A DNA stretch of 64,000 bases from Mucilaginibacter galii (GCF_014635825.1 NZ_BMDO01000003.1:62001-126000); one strand, 5' to 3'. Counted from the first letter of the stretch, positions 25,365-34,874 are shown. Notes: generated by a model not told the origin, from the letters alone. A program made the numbers and translations.

Positions 25365-25458
25365 TGTCATTTCGAGTGTTAACGAGAAATCCTGTTACTC
25401 CTGCAATGGGGCTACATGCAATTTTGAACAAGATCTCTCACTATCGTTCGAGATGACA
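25365..25458. repeat. Palindromic repeat family A, full copy 2
   Basis: Left arm TGTCATTTCGAGTGTTAACG then AGAAATCCTGTT; right arm TTGAACAAGATCTCTC then ACTATCGTTCGAGATGACA. Total 94 bases, with a non-conserved centre. It lies between convergent genes, directly before the PRC-barrel gene end. Confidence 0.85.
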
Positions 25459-25474
25459 AAAACAGATCACGCAC

Positions 25475-26086
25475 CTATGGCAAATCGTTTTCGGTTCTCG
25501 GGTAATCGGGGTTCATGCGGTTTTCGTTCAATGACTGATCGGTCAGGCTATCCCTGGTTCCGGTTTCGGGTAGTAACCTTTCGGGGGCGGTTTCCTGGCG
25601 GCGGCGATTATAAAGGCGGTTAGCATTAAACTGCTCGTGCTCATAAAAATCTTCGGTAGGGGTTGAGCCTATGGCACCCATGCCCATGCCCGCCGCACCC
25701 ATGCTCGAAAACGTACTGCGAATATGCCTTTCATGCTCCTCGTTCAGTGCGCCTCTTTCATAATCGGGCAGGGTTTCAATGTGCGCTACAGTTACCTGCG
25801 GCACCACCACATAATCGTTATCTTCATGCAGTTCGGCCACACCAATAGGAATGAGTACTTTGCGTGCCGGTAAGCGCAGGTCGTTAGCATCGGTGTCAAC
25901 CACCATATAACGTACTTTTTGGGTTTGGGGGTTAAACAGCAGTTCTTCTACATCGCCAATTACCTCGCCCAAATCATTCTTTACATCCCAGCCCTTAATG
26001 TTGGGCTGGTCGTCTGCTACTTCAAAATCGCTGCCGCTCAATTCTTCCAGGCGGCTGTATTCTAAATCGTTATCTTCTATAGCCAT
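25475..26086 (-). CDS. PRC-barrel domain protein
   Basis: The 203-residue product has a PRC-barrel at about residues 25-100: IKGWDVKNDLGEVIGDVEEL, KVRYMVVDTD and ARKVLIPIGVAEL. A low-complexity, Arg/Glu-rich tail with a Gly/Met-rich patch (MGAAGMGMGAIG) follows. There is no signal peptide, so it is probably cytoplasmic. PRC-barrel proteins of this type are common in stress-associated gene groups of Bacteroidota; exact role unknown. A small membrane protein gene lies 33 bases upstream on the same strand, so they may be cotranscribed. Confidence 0.8.
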   Translation of the reverse strand: MAIEDNDLEYSRLEELSGSDFEVADDQPNIKGWDVKNDLGEVIGDVEELLFNPQTQKVRYMVVDTDANDLRLPARKVLIPIGVAELHEDNDYVVVPQVTVAHIETLPDYERGALNEEHERHIRSTFSSMGAAGMGMGAIGSTPTEDFYEHEQFNANRLYNRRRQETAPERLLPETGTRDSLTDQSLNENRMNPDYPRTENDLP

Positions 26087-26119
26087 AGTAGTGTTGGTGT
26101 TATAATTTTATAATTGTTT

Positions 26120-26356
26120 TTAGTTCAATATAGGTGTACGCACCTTGCTAACCGCGTTAAAGCTGACCGCAGTTTGCCCGTAAATGTTGTTTTTTTTCAG
26201 AACGGATGTTGATGAATTGGCGTCGCTATCTTGCTTGCCGGTATTTTGGCCAGTGCCCCGTAAAAAGAAATACAATAAGGCAACTGCAATAATCAGCAGT
26301 AAGATCCAAAGCCATCCCGGGGTTCTGTTTTTCGGTTTTACATCAATATCAGCCAT
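26120..26356 (-). CDS. Small single-span membrane protein, unknown function
   Basis: A 78-residue product with a basic N-terminus (MADIDVKPKNRTPG) and one membrane segment, WLWILLLIIAVALLYFFL, at about 16-33. A polar periplasmic tail rich in Ser, Asn and Asp follows. It precedes the PRC-barrel gene on the same strand, 33 bases away. I do not recognise a family. The clear ATG, TM topology and gene spacing support it as a real gene. Confidence 0.6.
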   Translation of the reverse strand: MADIDVKPKNRTPGWLWILLLIIAVALLYFFLRGTGQNTGKQDSDANSSTSVLKKNNIYGQTAVSFNAVSKVRTPILN

Positions 26357-26540
26357 GAGGAATAAATGATTATGATTATACTTGGTTTAACTTCTGTATA
26401 AACTAATTTCGTTATAGATAGTTTTTGGCCGAATGCGTTAATCTTATCAGGAAGCTTTATTCCTCCCTGCTCTTATATTAGTCATCAAAATTGAAACATA
26501 TCGCCGGTGATTAACCTTTAGTAAATAAAATTAATATTTT

Positions 26541-26969
26541 ATGTTCGATCAAATTTTAAATATGGTAAAGGAGCAGATGGGTAGTCACCCTCAGGCTTCT
26601 CAGGTAATACCTGCAGAACATGCCGATGCCATTCATCATGAAATTGCAGGTGCGGTAGAAAATGGTGTAAAAAGCCAGGCAGCAAGTCCGGGTGGTATAG
26701 GTAGTATGTTATCATCTTTGGCAGGAGCCAGTTCGGGCAGCCCCGTTGCCAATGCTATAACCGGTGGTTTAATGGGTACATTAACCAGTAAATTTAATTT
26801 ACCACCGGCTGCAACAGGTGCTATTGCTGCAGCTATACCCGGCATTCTTCAAAAATTTGCCCATAAAACCAACGATCCTAATGACCATAGCTTAACAGCC
26901 GATAGCATATTAGGATCGTTAGGCGGTGGAGGAAATGCTTTGGGTGGAGCCCTTGGCGGATTATTTTGA
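26541..26969 (+). CDS. DUF937-like Gly/Ala-rich protein
   Basis: The 142-residue product begins MFDQILNMVKEQMGSHPQ and contains helical segments with a Gly/Ser/Ala-rich second half (PGGIGSMLSSLAGASSG, GGGGNALGGALGGLF). The composition and the FNLPPAATGAIAAAIPGILQKF segment recall DUF937/YidB-like proteins, with low certainty. It has no signal peptide. It lies beside the PRC-barrel and small membrane genes, divergently oriented, in what looks like a group of stress-type proteins. A perfect 9-bp hairpin follows its stop. Confidence 0.6.
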   Translation: MFDQILNMVKEQMGSHPQASQVIPAEHADAIHHEIAGAVENGVKSQAASPGGIGSMLSSLAGASSGSPVANAITGGLMGTLTSKFNLPPAATGAIAAAIPGILQKFAHKTNDPNDHSLTADSILGSLGGGGNALGGALGGLF

Positions 26970-26998
26970 TTACAACGAAATTAAGCTTATCATTATTC

Positions 26999-27025
26999 GG
27001 GCAAGTGACTGTATGACACTTGCCC
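26999..27025. repeat. Perfect 9-bp hairpin between the DUF937-like and MpaB-like genes
   Basis: GGGCAAGTG (26999-27007) and CACTTGCCC (27017-27025) pair perfectly around a 9-base loop. No T-run follows, so it may be a weak or factor-assisted terminator for 26541-26969, or a site in the leader of the next gene, whose ATG is 12 bases away. Confidence 0.5.
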
Positions 27026-27036
27026 CCAATTTATAG

Positions 27037-28116
27037 ATGCCGATACCCATGAACCAGCAAGATCAAGTATTTAATCCGAACTTTTTAACCCGCAAAAGGC
27101 AGGTTGGCGATAAACTGGCCGATGATTTTGTGGAACGCAGCTTTAATAACCCTGCATCGAAGCAAGCTTTGCGCGAGTACCTGGCTAACTTAAATGATAA
27201 CACACAGCTTGGTAATTTGCCTCTGGCTTACATTAATGAACCGTTGTTTACCCTTGCCGCCCGCTTACCCGAGTGGGCCAATGTAAAACAAATGGAGCAG
27301 GGCGCTGCCTTTTTTGCAAGGTATGCCAACCTGGTGATGAATATGCTGGGCTTGTTAAGTTTACCTTACTGCTATGCCGCGGCAGATGGTGCGCGTGTGT
27401 TGTATTTGAGCGAACGCATACGTAACGATACCGCCAAACGCCTACAGGAAACCGGCGATTTTGTATGGGAAGTAATGGCACCTAACGCTTTTAGCGCTGA
27501 TGGTAAAGCTTTTGCCAGTATTTTAAAAGTGCGCCTAATACACGCGGCAGCCCGTTATTACACGCTGCAAAGCGGCCAATGGAACACTGCCGACTGGGGC
27601 CTGCCGGTTAACCAGGAAGATATGGCGGGTACCAACCTATCGTTCTCGTTACTGGTTATACGCGGTTTACGCAAGCTTGATATTGCGGTGAGTTATGACG
27701 AACAGCAGTCTTTTATGCATTTGTGGAATGTAATTGGCTCGCTCTCTGGCCTGGAAGATAACTTTTTACCCGATGACGGTAAACAGGCCATAGCACTTGA
27801 ACAGGCCATTAGCAGTCACCAGTTCAAACCCTCAACAGAAGGGCGGGCGCTTACCAAAGCACTTACTAACTATTTTACCTCCTTAAATTTGCAGCCTCCT
27901 TTTGGCAGCAAAGAAACTGTACAGCTCATGCGCTTTTTAATAGGCGACGAGGTGGCCGACATTTTGGCCCTGCCAGCCGGTAAAGCCCCCGCTACGGTAA
28001 TTAATTTGCTTAAGCTAAGTGGTACTTTGCAGCAATTTAAACGGCAGCCGTCGGCAAATGCAACTTACAATAAACAGTATAACAGCTTTAAAAAGCAGCA
28101 AGAAAGTTTTAGCTGA
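27037..28116 (+). CDS. Oxygenase MpaB family protein (DUF2236)
   Basis: The 359-residue product has the DUF2236 signature: LKVRLIHAAARYYTL, then WGLPVNQEDMAGTNLSFSLLVIRGLRKLDI. In the related latex-clearing protein Lcp this fold binds haem through a His near such a segment; the equivalent His here is in RLIHAAARYY. Members include the fungal MpaB oxygenase; the bacterial substrates are mostly unknown. There is no signal peptide and no clear membrane span apart from a hydrophobic NLVMNMLGLLSLPYCYAAA stretch. A second ATG at 27049 is an equally possible start. Confidence 0.82.
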   Translation: MPIPMNQQDQVFNPNFLTRKRQVGDKLADDFVERSFNNPASKQALREYLANLNDNTQLGNLPLAYINEPLFTLAARLPEWANVKQMEQGAAFFARYANLVMNMLGLLSLPYCYAAADGARVLYLSERIRNDTAKRLQETGDFVWEVMAPNAFSADGKAFASILKVRLIHAAARYYTLQSGQWNTADWGLPVNQEDMAGTNLSFSLLVIRGLRKLDIAVSYDEQQSFMHLWNVIGSLSGLEDNFLPDDGKQAIALEQAISSHQFKPSTEGRALTKALTNYFTSLNLQPPFGSKETVQLMRFLIGDEVADILALPAGKAPATVINLLKLSGTLQQFKRQPSANATYNKQYNSFKKQQESFS

Positions 28117-28134
28117 TGTGTGGTAAAAAATCCT

Positions 28135-28229
28135 TGTCATTTCGAGTGCTAATGAGAAATCTTGTTTATTCATGCTTTTGATCTACTTTGCAGTTTGAAC
28201 AGGATCTCTCACTAACGTTCGAGATGACA
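28135..28229. repeat. Palindromic repeat family A, full copy 3
   Basis: Left arm TGTCATTTCGAGTGCTAATG then AGAAATCTTGTT; right arm TTTGAACAGGATCTCTC then ACTAACGTTCGAGATGACA. It is 95 bases long and lies between the convergent MpaB and RND genes, just before the RND terminator. Confidence 0.85.
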
Positions 28230-28247
28230 TTGATGGTTATCAAAAAA

Positions 28248-28275
28248 AAGCCGCATTAAGTAAATAATGCGGCTT
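28248..28275 (-). terminator. Intrinsic terminator of the RND efflux operon
   Basis: AAGCCGCATTA (28248-28258) and TAATGCGGCTT (28265-28275) form a perfect 11-bp stem with a 6-base loop. On the minus strand it is followed by a TTTTTT run. It lies 25 bases after the stop of the RND gene. Confidence 0.9.
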
Positions 28276-28299
28276 GCGTATTTTGAGGGATGAAACTAA

Positions 28300-31200
28300 T
28301 TAATCAACCACTTCTAATTGCGGTTGGGTATGCAGTTCTTCATTTTTCTTACCAAACAACCTGTTCTTTAAATTTACGCGGATGAGGTACATACATGGTA
28401 CCAGTATCAGCGTAATTACAGTGGCAAAGCCTAAGCCGAAGATCATGGTCCAGGCTAAAGGTCCCCAAAAGGCCACGTTATCGCCACCAAAGTGAATGTG
28501 CGGGTTAAAGTGAGTAAATAAGCCTACGAAATCAATGTTGAAACCTACCGCCAAGGGTATTAAACCTAATATGGCGGCAGTAGCGGTCAGCAATACAGGT
28601 GTCATCCGGGTATGGCCTGCTTCTACCACAGCATCGTGTACGCTGGTGCCTTGTTCTATAAGCATATCGGTGAACTCCACCAGTAAGATACCATTACGTA
28701 CGACCACACCGGCCAGGGCTATAATGCCAATACCCGTCATTACGATAGACATGGTCATGCCGAACAAGCTGATACCCAGCAGTACGCCAATGATACTAAA
28801 GAAAATCTCGCTGATGATGATGAGCGTTTTGCCGATGGAGTTAAACTGGATCATCAAAATAACCAGGATCAAACCAAACGAGGTTGCTAAGGCACCCAAA
28901 AGGAAGTTCATGGCTTCCATCTGGTCTTCCTGACCGCCACCCTGACGGATGATAATGTTATCAGGCTTTTTAAAGCTCTTAATAGCTTGCAAAATGTTAG
29001 CATTAACATCGTTAGCGTTAAACGGTTTAATAACGTTGGAGCCCAGCGTTAACACCCTGCGCTGTTGTTTACGCTTAATGTTACTGTAGGTGTTGGTATA
29101 ACGCACATCGGTAAAGGCAGAGATAGGTACCTGGCGTATAGAACCGCCGGTAGCTAAATCACGGTAAGTGATCTTGAGGTTACGCAATTCGTCAATATTA
29201 CTGCGCTGCTCAGGCAGTGCCCTTACTTTAATTTGGTAATCGTCTTCTTTCGTATTCCTGAAATCTGCTGCTTTCAAGCCTAAAATGGCTGCAGCAAGAT
29301 TTTGTGTAATTTGGCCCGAGCTAATGCCTTCACGGTTGGCCCTTTCGCGGTCTACGTCAAATACAATAACCGGCTTGTCGCTTTGCACATCGGCAGTAAG
29401 GTTTTCTATACCGGCAATGTTTTGCTTAGCCAGGTAGTTTTTTAAACGATTGCCTGTTTTAACCAACGAATCCAGATCATCGCCAATTAATTCGATACTA
29501 ATATCTTTTTGTACCGGCGGACCGCTGCTTTCTTGTGCTACGGAAATTTTTACACCGGGTATAATGCCATTAACCGATTTACGGATCTTAGCCAATATAG
29601 CCTTGGTATCGGCACCATCACGCTCGCCAAATTCAACAAAGGCCACGGTAACTTTACCCTTGTTTTGGTAATCGCCCTGGTCTTCATCCTGAGGGTCGGT
29701 AACGCTTTTGGTTACGTTAGAAATAATAGAAGAAACTACTTCTTTGTCAGGCTCAACCACCTGGGCTACACGCTGCTCTACTTTTTTAGTTACAGCATCG
29801 GTAGTAGCCTGGTCGGTACCAATGGGCATGGTAATGTACACGTAGGCAAAGTTAGGGTCGCCCGAAGGGAAAAACTCCGGTGTTTTACCTAATATGCTAT
29901 TAACAACCAAGGCCAATATGAATAATACAAAAGTACCTATCAGTATGGTAATAGGGCGTCGCACAGCACGTTCCAGCCACTTGGCGTACCAGTTTTGAAA
30001 CTTGGGCCAGCTATTCTTTTGGAACCTGTCAATAATTTTCAACAAGAAGAAATGGTTGATCAGGTACAGGACGATAATAACCACCATAAAGTTACCAAAA
30101 CCAAAGCTGAAGAAGTAGGAAATAACGGTAGCTATACCCAGATAAATTAAAGCCCGCTTGGTAGGCTTATCTAACTTAGGGTTTTCGTGCTCACCATCAT
30201 GATGCGGCTTCATAAAATCAACCGCGAACACAGGATTCATAATATAGGCCACCACTAAAGATGCCAAAAGCGTGATAATCAACGTAACAGGCAAGAATTT
30301 CATAAACTCGCCAATTATGCTGTTCCAAAACATTAGCGGAACAAAAGGCGCCAAGGTAGTCATAGTACCCGAAAATACAGGAAGGAACACCTCGCCAGCA
30401 GCTGTTTTTGCGGCTTCTTTAATGGGCACTTTTCCATTGTCGAAGATACGGTGAGTGTTTTCAATTACCACAATGGCATCATCTACAACAATACCCAAAG
30501 CCAATAGGAAAGAGAACAGTACGATCATGTTCAATGTATATCCAAGCCAAGGCAATATGAGGAAAGCGATGAAGCAAGACAAGGGAACCGATAGTGCCAC
30601 AAATATCGCGTTGGTTGTTCCCATAAAGAACATCAAGATAACTGTTACTAAAATGAAACCAATGATAATGGTGTTAATCAGGTCATTCAGCGTAGTACGT
30701 GTTTTGTCAGACTGGTCGCCAGTAACCGTTACATTCAGGCCTTTGGGGAAAACCGTTTCCTGTTTCTCTTTAATAAGAGCATTGATTTTGTCAGATGCCT
30801 CAATAAGGTTTTCACCCGAACGTTTACTCACGTTTAATGTAATAACATTTTTAAAGCTCGGATTGGCAGGCGTTTTTAAACGTGCGTAGCTTTCCTGTTC
30901 TAAAAACGAATCTTTAACGTCGGCAATGTCGCGTAAATATACCGCTTGGCCTTTAGGGTTGCGTATAACCATGGCAGCAACCTCATCGGCATTCTTGAAA
31001 TCTTGTCTCAGGTCAATACTGCGCCTAACGCCATCAGTTTTTATAGTTCCTACTGATGATAAAATATTCTCGTTTCCTACAGCGCGGATGATGTCATCGA
31101 ACGTTATCTGAGCGGCCGACATCTTATTCATATCAACATTGATCTGAATTTCGGGCGTTAAGGCACCAATTTCATCTACTTTCGAAATTTCCTTGTAGCC

Positions 31201-31722
31201 TTCAATCTCATCTTTCAAGATATCGGCGTATTCCTTTAGTTTCTTCAGGTCATAATCACCCGAAAGGTTAACGTAAAGGATAGGTAAGTCAGCCACATTA
31301 ATGTCTGATACCGTAGGTTCTTTAAAGTTATTATCGTTTTTAGGCAAATCTTCTTTAGCCTTGTCAACGGCATCCTGTACATCAATTTTAGCATCTTTAA
31401 CCTTAATGTTAGGGTTAAACTCGGCCGTAATAACCGACACGTTTTGTAAGGAGTTAGAAGTTACCTTCTTTAACCCTTTAAGCGATTTTAGCTTTTTTTC
31501 AATTTGCCTTGTCACTAAATTTTCTACGTTTTGCGGCGACTGGCCTATAAATGTAGTGGTTACAAATATTTTAGGTACGGCAATATCCGGGAAGTTTTCT
31601 TTGGGCAGGTTGTTGTAGCTTATGAGTCCCAGCACCGTAATGAGGAACATGAGCACGTAAATTGCCGTTTTATTATCGATAGCCCAACTGGAGGGCCCGA
31701 ATTCTTTTTTTACATCTTTCAT
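28300..31722 (-). CDS. RND efflux transporter permease (HAE1/AcrB-like)
   Basis: The 1140-residue inner-membrane pump has the duplicated RND layout: TM1 near 18-36, a large periplasmic loop, TM2-6 near 345-500, an inserted hydrophobic pair near 525-570, a second loop and TM8-12 near 940-1120. The proton-relay motif GIVVDDAIVVIENTH has its Asp pair at 414-415. The DD pair fits drug-type (HAE1) rather than heavy-metal pumps. It is the last gene of a minus-strand operon (tolC, adaptor, RND). A family B repeat sits in the 152-base gap between adaptor and pump, which is unusual inside an operon. Confidence 0.93.
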   Translation of the reverse strand: MKDVKKEFGPSSWAIDNKTAIYVLMFLITVLGLISYNNLPKENFPDIAVPKIFVTTTFIGQSPQNVENLVTRQIEKKLKSLKGLKKVTSNSLQNVSVITAEFNPNIKVKDAKIDVQDAVDKAKEDLPKNDNNFKEPTVSDINVADLPILYVNLSGDYDLKKLKEYADILKDEIEGYKEISKVDEIGALTPEIQINVDMNKMSAAQITFDDIIRAVGNENILSSVGTIKTDGVRRSIDLRQDFKNADEVAAMVIRNPKGQAVYLRDIADVKDSFLEQESYARLKTPANPSFKNVITLNVSKRSGENLIEASDKINALIKEKQETVFPKGLNVTVTGDQSDKTRTTLNDLINTIIIGFILVTVILMFFMGTTNAIFVALSVPLSCFIAFLILPWLGYTLNMIVLFSFLLALGIVVDDAIVVIENTHRIFDNGKVPIKEAAKTAAGEVFLPVFSGTMTTLAPFVPLMFWNSIIGEFMKFLPVTLIITLLASLVVAYIMNPVFAVDFMKPHHDGEHENPKLDKPTKRALIYLGIATVISYFFSFGFGNFMVVIIVLYLINHFFLLKIIDRFQKNSWPKFQNWYAKWLERAVRRPITILIGTFVLFILALVVNSILGKTPEFFPSGDPNFAYVYITMPIGTDQATTDAVTKKVEQRVAQVVEPDKEVVSSIISNVTKSVTDPQDEDQGDYQNKGKVTVAFVEFGERDGADTKAILAKIRKSVNGIIPGVKISVAQESSGPPVQKDISIELIGDDLDSLVKTGNRLKNYLAKQNIAGIENLTADVQSDKPVIVFDVDRERANREGISSGQITQNLAAAILGLKAADFRNTKEDDYQIKVRALPEQRSNIDELRNLKITYRDLATGGSIRQVPISAFTDVRYTNTYSNIKRKQQRRVLTLGSNVIKPFNANDVNANILQAIKSFKKPDNIIIRQGGGQEDQMEAMNFLLGALATSFGLILVILMIQFNSIGKTLIIISEIFFSIIGVLLGISLFGMTMSIVMTGIGIIALAGVVVRNGILLVEFTDMLIEQGTSVHDAVVEAGHTRMTPVLLTATAAILGLIPLAVGFNIDFVGLFTHFNPHIHFGGDNVAFWGPLAWTMIFGLGFATVITLILVPCMYLIRVNLKNRLFGKKNEELHTQPQLEVVD

Positions 31723-31776
31723 ATGATACAGATCAGGATGTTAATATATATACCATGGAGGCTATTCAAATTATAG

Positions 31777-31865
31777 GTCATTGTGAGGAGCGTTAGCGAC
31801 GTGGCAATCTCTTCGCGTTCGGTCACCCAACCAGCGAGAGGTTGTCACGCTATCGCTCGCAATGA
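31777..31865. repeat. Palindromic repeat family B, full copy 1
   Basis: Left arm GTCATTGTGAGGAGCGTTAG then CGACGTGGCAATCTCT; right arm AGAGGTTGTCACGCTATC then GCTCGCAATGA. It lies inside the efflux operon between the adaptor and RND genes, where its folded RNA could alter the relative expression of the two. Confidence 0.85.
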
Positions 31866-31874
31866 TGCCGTGTT

Positions 31875-32966
31875 TTATTGGGTAACTTTAATTTTGTCGC
31901 CGTCTTCAACATCGGTAACACCCTCGGTAATCAACTGATCGCCGGCTTTAAGCCCGGAGGTTATTTCGGTTTGGCCACCATAGGTTTTACCCGATTTAAC
32001 AATTACACGCTTAGCAGTACCCGCATTATTGATAAACACATAGTCACCTTCTTCCGAACGTTGAATGGCCTTAACAGGTACCACAATAGCGGTAGATTTT
32101 GAGTAATCGGCGATCTTCAATATAGCGGTCATGTTAGGGCGGATAGAGGCACGGTAAGGCAATTTAACCTCTACCGCAAAACTGCGTGATACCGGGTCTA
32201 TAGCTTTGGCGGCAAACGTTACACGGGTGGTTAGCGAATCATTCGCATCAGGAACCAGGATTTTTACATTGTTGCCCGTGTTTACACTGGCCGAGTAAGA
32301 CTCTGGTACATCTGCTTTAACCTTCAGGTTTTTATCGTTCACAATACGGATGCCGTTGGTGCCCGGTTGTGCAACCTGACCCAGTTTTAAGTCCATTTGG
32401 TCGATACTGCCGTTGATAGGCGATACAATGCGGTATAAGTTGGCCTGCTGTCTAAGCGCAGCCACAGCTTTCTGGCTGCTTTGTAACGTGGTTTGTGCCT
32501 GTAAAAATTGCACTTCGGTACCAATCTTTTGATCCCATAATGCTTTTTGGCGTTGATAGAGTGTGCGGTTAAGCGATAATTGCGCCTCCGATTGAGCTAT
32601 TTGCTGTTTAATTACACTGTTATCTAATTGCGCTAAAACCTGTCCGCGACTAACCTTTTGACCAACCCTTGCATTTAAGGCAATAATTGTTCCCGGCGAT
32701 TGCGGATAGGCAGTTACGTTATCTTGTGCATCTACCTTACCTTGTATTTGCACATAGTTGGTAAAGCTGCCCGGTTGCAGGGTAATTACTGCTACCTCGG
32801 TCACTTTTTCTTCTTTGGTGCCTACCTGGGCTTCCAGGGCGGTAACTTTGGAGTTGATATCAGCTTGCTGCTTTTTAAGATCGGCAAGCTCGGCGGCTTT
32901 GTCTTTAGGCTTGTTGCTGCATGCGGCCAGCAGTAACAGGGCGGGGATATATAAGAATTTTTTCAT
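31875..32966 (-). CDS. RND efflux periplasmic adaptor (membrane fusion protein) lipoprotein
   Basis: The 363-residue product has a lipoprotein signal (MKKFLYIPALLLLAAC, Cys16), a coiled-coil start (AAELADLKKQQADINSKVTALEAQVG), a lipoyl-like half (IALNARVGQKVSRGQVLAQLDN), a helical hairpin (SQSSQKAVAALRQQ region) and the second lipoyl half plus beta-barrel and membrane-proximal domains. It bridges the RND pump and the TolC-type channel. It is the middle gene of the operon, 23 bases after tolC. Confidence 0.92.
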   Translation of the reverse strand: MKKFLYIPALLLLAACSNKPKDKAAELADLKKQQADINSKVTALEAQVGTKEEKVTEVAVITLQPGSFTNYVQIQGKVDAQDNVTAYPQSPGTIIALNARVGQKVSRGQVLAQLDNSVIKQQIAQSEAQLSLNRTLYQRQKALWDQKIGTEVQFLQAQTTLQSSQKAVAALRQQANLYRIVSPINGSIDQMDLKLGQVAQPGTNGIRIVNDKNLKVKADVPESYSASVNTGNNVKILVPDANDSLTTRVTFAAKAIDPVSRSFAVEVKLPYRASIRPNMTAILKIADYSKSTAIVVPVKAIQRSEEGDYVFINNAGTAKRVIVKSGKTYGGQTEITSGLKAGDQLITEGVTDVEDGDKIKVTQ

Positions 32967-32989
32967 GTTGTTTCTATGTATAAGGTTTT

Positions 32990-34339
32990 TTATTGTATTC
33001 TTCCGTATGCTTTATCCAAATCAACTTTGCTCACCAGGGCATCGTACAGGCCTTGAATGTATTTGTTATCGGCGTCTTCCAAAGCGGTTTGAGCTTGCGT
33101 TACTTCAATGCTGCTGCCTACACCTTGCTGGTATTTGATCTTGGTTACGCGCAGTACCTCACGGGCCAATTCCTGGTTACGGCGCTGGCTGTTTAAGGTT
33201 TGCATGCCGTTATAAAACATAACCTTTGCGCTGGCTGCCTGTAAGTTTAGGGCATCTTTAACGCGGTATAAATCGTTTTGCGATTTTTGTAAAGTAATTT
33301 GTGTTTGCCTTAACTGATTAGTGCGCTGAAAGCCGTTAAAAATAGGTACGGTTAAACGCAGACCCACATAACTGGCCGGAAAATTATTGCTGTATAAGCT
33401 GCCGAAAGTATTGTTTTGATAAGAAGAGGTAAAGTTTCCAATGGCTTTTAATGAAGGTAAAAACGCTGCCTTTCCACGCAAAACTTCAAACTGGTTCAGT
33501 TTCACCTGTGTTTCAAATAGGCTGTATTCTACCCGATTTTTGTAAACAGTAGTATCACTATTTAAGTCTGCTGCACTTTCTTCCAGTTTAACATCTGCTA
33601 ACTTATCTCTCAAAGTAAGGTTCTCGTTAATGGGCATCCCCATTTGAAATTTCAGGAGCTGGTAGTTTAAAACTAACAACCGTATTACATTTTCACGGTT
33701 GGTTTGCAGTGCATTATATTGATAAGCCAAGCGATCAACGTCAATTTTTTCTACAAAGCCCTGTTTATTTTGTGCCGTGGTTTGATCTAATTGTTGTTTT
33801 AATTGGTTTAAGTTGGCATCTAACAACTTGATCTGCTCGTTACTTACCAAAACCTGGTAATAGGCTTTGGTAACATTGGTGTTGGTGTTAATGCGCGTAC
33901 GAACGTAATTACGTTGCGAAAGCTCCTTATAAGTACTCCTTGCCTTTAAGCCTATAATGTAGCTGCCATCAAAAATAATCTGGCTTACATCCAACGATAA
34001 GTTAGATTGGTATTTAACCCCGAATTTTACCGGAATAAAAGTGCCTGGCTGTCCAAAAAATTCACCCGGTAATAAATTGGTAGGTATTTTCAAATAATCC
34101 TGAAACAAGGCACTGCCATCTACTTGCGGCAAACCACCGCCTATAATTTCTTTTACCCGGTAATCTGCACTCTTGATATCCAAGCGTGCGTTGATCACTG
34201 TATCCTGGTGCTCATAGGCGTAATTTATACAATCCTGCAGCGTGAAACTATAGGTTTGCCCGGTAGGAGGGACCACCTGTGCCATACTGCGCGTAAGCAA
34301 CAGGCCAAGCAGTGTAAAAATGAGAAAGGTTTTTTTCAT
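32990..34339 (-). CDS. TolC family outer-membrane efflux channel
   Basis: The 449-residue product has a signal peptide (MKKTFLIFTLLGLLLTRSMAQ) and the duplicated coiled-coil/barrel pattern of TolC/OprM proteins, with FTLQDCINYAYEHQDTVINARLDI near the start and YQQGVGSSIEVTQAQTALEDADNKY in the second repeat. The family assignment is clear. It opens the efflux operon; a palindrome identical in design to the one at the marR promoter lies 59 bases upstream. Confidence 0.92.
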   Translation of the reverse strand: MKKTFLIFTLLGLLLTRSMAQVVPPTGQTYSFTLQDCINYAYEHQDTVINARLDIKSADYRVKEIIGGGLPQVDGSALFQDYLKIPTNLLPGEFFGQPGTFIPVKFGVKYQSNLSLDVSQIIFDGSYIIGLKARSTYKELSQRNYVRTRINTNTNVTKAYYQVLVSNEQIKLLDANLNQLKQQLDQTTAQNKQGFVEKIDVDRLAYQYNALQTNRENVIRLLVLNYQLLKFQMGMPINENLTLRDKLADVKLEESAADLNSDTTVYKNRVEYSLFETQVKLNQFEVLRGKAAFLPSLKAIGNFTSSYQNNTFGSLYSNNFPASYVGLRLTVPIFNGFQRTNQLRQTQITLQKSQNDLYRVKDALNLQAASAKVMFYNGMQTLNSQRRNQELAREVLRVTKIKYQQGVGSSIEVTQAQTALEDADNKYIQGLYDALVSKVDLDKAYGRIQ

Positions 34340-34397
34340 ATATGTTAGTAATTGTGATGGGCTGTAAAGTATTTAGCCATGTGTTGTGTAATTTAAC

Positions 34398-34411
34398 GTT
34401 GATGTATCAAC
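34398..34411. promoter_or_regulatory. Candidate MarR operator before the efflux operon
   Basis: GTTGATGTATCAAC has perfect 5-base arms (GTTGA/TCAAC) around TGTA. It differs in one base from the site at 34895-34908. The marR stop codon (34407-34409) lies inside it. It is 59 bases upstream of the tolC start. Confidence 0.65.
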
Positions 34412-34874
34412 TAATAAGGCCGTCAATGTATTCGGCATTATTGATATGATTTGCACATTTATCTAATAGTTCTGTTAATATAAGCTTTTCGGCTACAGAG
34501 AGGTTGGCAAACATTTTACTATCGGTGGTTACCACCTCTTTGGCTATAAATTGTGCTGCCTCTGTACCCTTAGGGGTAATGGCAACCATTTTCTTTCGTT
34601 TGTCGGTACCATCCGGTGTTACTGTTAAATAATCTGAAGCTACAAGTGATGCTACGGTGCGTAAAACCGATGATTTATCGCGAAACAGCTCATGTGCAAT
34701 ATCCTGCTGAGTTTGCGGCCCGTGGTAGAACACCGTCATCAATACCGGTATCTGTTCAACCTGTATAACAACCCCTTCTTTAGAGAAATATTTATTGGCC
34801 TTGTTGCAAATTATTTTATGAATATGAAAGATCTTAAATAATAACAGATCTTTGTTTATGTCGCACTTTTCCAC
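34407..34874 (-). CDS. MarR family transcriptional regulator of the efflux operon
   Basis: The product (about 155 residues) has the MarR fold: helix 1 (LLLFKIFHIHKIICNKANKYF), then QVEQIPVLMTVFYHGPQTQQDIAHELFRDKSSVLRTVASLVASDYLTVTPDGTDKRKKMVAITPKG for the winged helix-turn-helix and wing. No ATG is available upstream of helix 1. The GTG at 34874 is preferred over the TTG at 34880, because the TTG overlaps the -7 promoter box and the GTG falls exactly at the predicted transcription start, implying a leaderless mRNA. It lies 67 bases upstream of tolC on the same strand and is flanked by two near-identical palindromes, so it probably represses itself and the pump. Confidence 0.85.
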   Translation of the reverse strand: MEKCDINKDLLLFKIFHIHKIICNKANKYFSKEGVVIQVEQIPVLMTVFYHGPQTQQDIAHELFRDKSSVLRTVASLVASDYLTVTPDGTDKRKKMVAITPKGTEAAQFIAKEVVTTDSKMFANLSVAEKLILTELLDKCANHINNAEYIDGLIS

